Assembly: GCF_002261225.1 (NCBI RefSeq)
Contig: NZ_NEVM01000005.1
Location: 1,736,001 to 1,800,000 of the forward strand
Direction: 5' to 3'
Source: Bordetella genomosp. 10
Lineage (GTDB): Bacteria; Pseudomonadota; Gammaproteobacteria; Burkholderiales; Burkholderiaceae_B
DNA length: 64,000 bases
Positions within the stretch are counted from its first letter, which is position 1; the number at the start of each line of letters is the position of its first letter. The notes beneath the pieces were generated by a model. That model did not search any database. It had not been told where the DNA came from and saw nothing but the letters and a program-made list of their open reading frames with translations. A program made the translations under genes and the position numbers. Shown one piece after another: positions 61,446 to 64,000 of this stretch.

Positions 61446-63002
61446 ATGAATGCGCAAAGCGACCAGGCCATGGGTTCTTCCGCTGCCCTTCCGCCGCCCG
61501 CCTCCGGCCCGGACGCGCACCTGTACCGGCAGATCTACGAACGCATCCGCGGCGCCATCGGCGCGGGCACCCTGAACCCGGGCGACCGCGTCCCGTCGGC
61601 ACGCGCCCTGGCCAAGGAGCTGGGCGTCGCGCGCGGCACCGTGGAGCTGGCTTACGCCCTGCTGGCCGCCGAAGGCTACGTCCAGGCGCGCGGGCAGGCC
61701 GGCACGATCGTCACGCCGGGTTTGCAAAGGCGGCCGGCGCCGCCCCACCCCGCGCCACTCGCCGAGCGGCGGGGACCTGTAGACCACGCAGCGGAAGACG
61801 CGGGCCTTGCAATGCAGGCCCATGTACCTGCTCATATCTCTACTCCGATCTCTGCCCCCGCCCTCGCCCCGCCGGTATCGCCGGCCACCCGCCGCGCGCC
61901 GGACATGCCGGCCATCCTCCCCTTCCAGATGGGCCTGCCCGCGCTGGACGCCTTCCCCCGCAAGATCTGGGCGCGCCTGGGCGCCCGCCACCTGCGCGCC
62001 GCCGGACCGTCCGACCTGTCCTATCCCGCGCCCGGCGGGCTCGCCAGCCTGCGCCAGGCCATCGCCGCCTACCTGCACATGGCGCGCGGCATCGCCTGCG
62101 GACCGGCGCAGGTCTTCGTCACCTCCGGCTATGCCGCCAGCATGCAACTGGCCGTGCATGCCCTGTTGCGGCCCGGCGACCGCGCCTGGGTGGAAGACCC
62201 GGGCTATCCGCCCACCCGCTCGCTGCTGGCGCAATTGAACATAGCGGCCGTGCCGGTCCCGGTCGACAAGGAAGGCCTGGCGGTGACACGCGGCGTCGCG
62301 CTGGCGGACGACGCGCGCCTGGCGGTGGTGACGCCGGCGCACCAGAGCCCCCTGGGCGTATCGCTGTCCCTGCCGCGGCGGCAGGCCCTGCTCGACTGGG
62401 CGGAACGGCGGTCCGCGTGGATATTCGAAGACGACTACGACGGCGAGTATCGCTACGCCAGCCGCCCGCTGCCGGCGCTCAAGAGCCTGGATCGCGGAGG
62501 CCGCGTGCTGTATGCCGGCACCTTCAGCAAGGTGATGTTTCCCGGCATCCGCCTGGCCTACCTGGTCGTCCCGGAAGATTTATGCCGACGCGTCGAAGCC
62601 GTGGCGCGCGTCATCGGCGGCGGCACGCCCTGGCTGACGCAGGCGGTGACGCAGGCCTTCATGGCCGAAGGCCACTTCGTGCGGCATATCCAGCGCATGC
62701 GGCGGCTCTATGCCCAGCGGCGCGCGGCCTGCGCGCGCGGCCTGGCGCAGGTCCTCGGCGACCGCATGCACGTGGAGCCGCAACCCGGCGGCATGCATCT
62801 GGTATTGCGGCTGCACGCCGGCCAGCGGGACCGGGACCTGGCGGCGCGCATGCACGCCGAGGGCATGTACGCGGGAACGCTTTCGAGCTGGTACGGCAGC
62901 CCGCCGCCCGACGGACAGGCGCTGCTGCTGAGCTTCACGAACGTGGAAAGCGAGGAGCAGGCGGCGGCGCTGGGGCGGCGGATACGGGCGTTGATGGATT
63001 GA
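61446..63002 (+). CDS. MocR/PdxR-type GntR-aminotransferase transcriptional regulator
   Basis: The 518-residue protein has an N-terminal GntR winged helix (HLYRQIYERIRGAIGAGTLN; DRVPSARALAKELGVARGTV) and a long proline/alanine-rich linker. A type I aminotransferase fold follows, with the PLP lysine in AGTFSKVMFPGIRLAYL and the PLP-aspartate region in RSAWIFEDDYDGEYR. Such regulators sense PLP or amino-compound adducts. It is divergent from the HPP gene over 185 bases. The target gene is not evident. Confidence 0.9.
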   Translation: MNAQSDQAMGSSAALPPPASGPDAHLYRQIYERIRGAIGAGTLNPGDRVPSARALAKELGVARGTVELAYALLAAEGYVQARGQAGTIVTPGLQRRPAPPHPAPLAERRGPVDHAAEDAGLAMQAHVPAHISTPISAPALAPPVSPATRRAPDMPAILPFQMGLPALDAFPRKIWARLGARHLRAAGPSDLSYPAPGGLASLRQAIAAYLHMARGIACGPAQVFVTSGYAASMQLAVHALLRPGDRAWVEDPGYPPTRSLLAQLNIAAVPVPVDKEGLAVTRGVALADDARLAVVTPAHQSPLGVSLSLPRRQALLDWAERRSAWIFEDDYDGEYRYASRPLPALKSLDRGGRVLYAGTFSKVMFPGIRLAYLVVPEDLCRRVEAVARVIGGGTPWLTQAVTQAFMAEGHFVRHIQRMRRLYAQRRAACARGLAQVLGDRMHVEPQPGGMHLVLRLHAGQRDRDLAARMHAEGMYAGTLSSWYGSPPPDGQALLLSFTNVESEEQAAALGRRIRALMD

Positions 63003-63098
63003 TGGCTTGATGACGTGACCAAGCGCCTTGGCGTCCTCATTCGTCTTGGCGCTTTTCCGCGGGCACGGCCCCGTGCCATGCCCGCCACCGCGTCCTGC

Positions 63099-64000
63099 TT
63101 AACGAATGACGCTCCATCGCAAGGCCGACCTGGCCAGGTACGGACCCGCATTGCGCCGGGAAGAAGAAACCGCGAAAGCGGCATTCCCACCCGCCCCGCC
63201 GTCATCGCCATGCCGTCTTTCCGCATCGGCCGCCGTGTCCGCATCGTGCATGAGCAGCATCCCGGCCAGCCCCTCCTCCGAATGGCGCACGCTCCTTACC
63301 TCGCGGCGGACGGCCTTCAGGACGAAGCCCAGCATCTCGCTCTCGTAGCCATTGGTCTTGCCGGCGCCGCACATGGCCTCGACCATCTTGTGCGGCGTGA
63401 TCGCGTACTTGGTCAGCTTGCGGTCGATTTCCTTGAGGTCGGCCGCATCCCATTTAAGCGCCGTCTCCAGGAAGGTCAGCACCGGCACGGGATTGTCGAG
63501 CACCTTGACGATGCGGCCCTCGCGGACGTCCAGGTCGTACACGCCGATCAAGCGCCGGCCCAGCGCCAGCCGCTTCTCCTTGTCGTTTGCGAGCAGGGCC
63601 GCGAAGAATTCGTGGACCAGCGTCGTATTCTCGCGGAGGAAGCGGTCGAACTCGATCAACTGCTGCATGTAGTTCGAGGACATGATGGGAGAGAACAGCC
63701 GGGCGTCCAGCTTGCCGGACATCCTCGCCAAATCGTCGGCGCTGACGAAGGGATTGCGCCACCATTCACGCAGCCTGAAGGCCGCGCGCCGCAGGGCGTT
63801 CGCGGGCAAGGCGATGCGCGCGGGCCGCAAGTCCGGCGTTGCCGCGCCATGCCCGGCCCACTTTTCGTGCGCCTCGTAGACCGCCGCCGCGCCCGGTCCG
63901 CTCAATTGCGCGACCGCCATCTTCATCTCGAAGCAAAGCTTGACCTCGGGATCGGATCCCTTGCCATGCCTGCGTTCGTCCTCGATGCACCACCAGAGGA
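63099..64000 (-). CDS. Protein of unknown function, upstream part cut by window end
   Basis: I do not recognise this protein. The reading frame is open to the window edge, and the visible sequence begins WWCIEDERRHGKGSDPEVKL, so its start is outside the window. About 299 residues are seen, mostly charged and helix-rich (DRFLRENTTLVHEFFAALLA; KWDAADLKEIDRKLTKYAIT), with no signal peptide or membrane segment in the visible part. The last 40 residues are low in similarity to anything I know. It is convergent with the MocR gene. It could be a fragment of a larger protein; no function is proposed. Confidence 0.65.
   Translation of the reverse strand, partial: LWWCIEDERRHGKGSDPEVKLCFEMKMAVAQLSGPGAAAVYEAHEKWAGHGAATPDLRPARIALPANALRRAAFRLREWWRNPFVSADDLARMSGKLDARLFSPIMSSNYMQQLIEFDRFLRENTTLVHEFFAALLANDKEKRLALGRRLIGVYDLDVREGRIVKVLDNPVPVLTFLETALKWDAADLKEIDRKLTKYAITPHKMVEAMCGAGKTNGYESEMLGFVLKAVRREVRSVRHSEEGLAGMLLMHDADTAADAERRHGDDGGAGGNAAFAVSSSRRNAGPYLARSALRWSVIR

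Noticed and set aside
1..64000. CRISPR array, tRNA, rRNA, transposase or integrase genes
   Set aside because: No regularly spaced repeats, no cloverleaf or rRNA-like sequence and no transposase or integrase family motifs were seen.

Overview
The window is GC-rich DNA from a metabolically versatile betaproteobacterium, most likely a Bordetella/Achromobacter-type member of the Alcaligenaceae. This is inferred from gene style: five Bug-type solute receptors in 64 kb, many LysR regulators, several CoA-dependent acid catabolism genes, and iron-starvation sigma/anti-sigma cassettes. No rRNA, tRNA, CRISPR array, insertion sequence, phage gene or origin was seen. Almost all genes sit in tight, often ATGA-overlapping, co-directional sets.

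Layout. 1-1206: the end of a sugar-acid type catabolic set (enolase-superfamily enzyme and DapA-like lyase) under two tandem 16-bp operators, divergent from a MerR regulator fused to a P-loop NTPase. 2472-6727: Bug receptor, MmgE/PrpD protein, LigI-like amidohydrolase and LysR. 6760-8316: type-B carboxylesterase. 8822-15943: a sigma-54 promoter with a palindrome at the start site drives a five-gene branched-chain-type ABC importer, followed by an M20 carbamoylase/amidohydrolase and an XRE-cupin regulator, which looks like nitrogen scavenging. 16026-19722: frameshifted Bug receptor, enolase-superfamily enzyme and LacI regulator with two matching operator-like sites. 19732-28949: LysR genes around an unusual operon encoding a four-subunit succinate-dehydrogenase-like complex, a two-subunit class I fumarase-like hydratase and a metal-ligand-poor amidohydrolase, with a divergent Bug receptor. 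29034-30002: a further Bug receptor.

30172-43212: an iron island with two FecI/FecR pairs, two STN-containing TonB-dependent siderophore receptors, a PvdE/SyrD-type cyclic peptide exporter, a PepSY membrane protein and a PPOX-type flavoprotein, with Fur-box-like sequences in front of the units. 43317-44360: a membrane protein of unknown role. 44388-50425: the TRAP transporter dctPQM with a divergent DctS/DctR two-component system. 50435-53508: a small beta-propeller protein, a large regulator with two winged-helix regions and a Bug receptor, continuing without a clear break into 53599-59057, a CoA-dependent acid degradation operon (nitronate monooxygenase, CaiB-type CoA-transferase, frameshifted enoyl-CoA hydratase, and PimD/PimC-like acyl-CoA dehydrogenase subunits) divergent from its LysR. 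60148-64000: HPP-CBS membrane protein, MocR-type regulator and an unidentified protein cut by the window edge.

The most distinctive part is the 20744-26441 operon. All its enzyme families are recognisable, but key residues differ from the classical enzymes: no histidyl-FAD residue, an altered fumarase beta motif and no HxH in the amidohydrolase. This suggests oxidation and hydration of a substituted succinate rather than a second TCA set. Two genes (16026-17014 and 55878-56679) carry single-base frameshifts that should be checked against reads.
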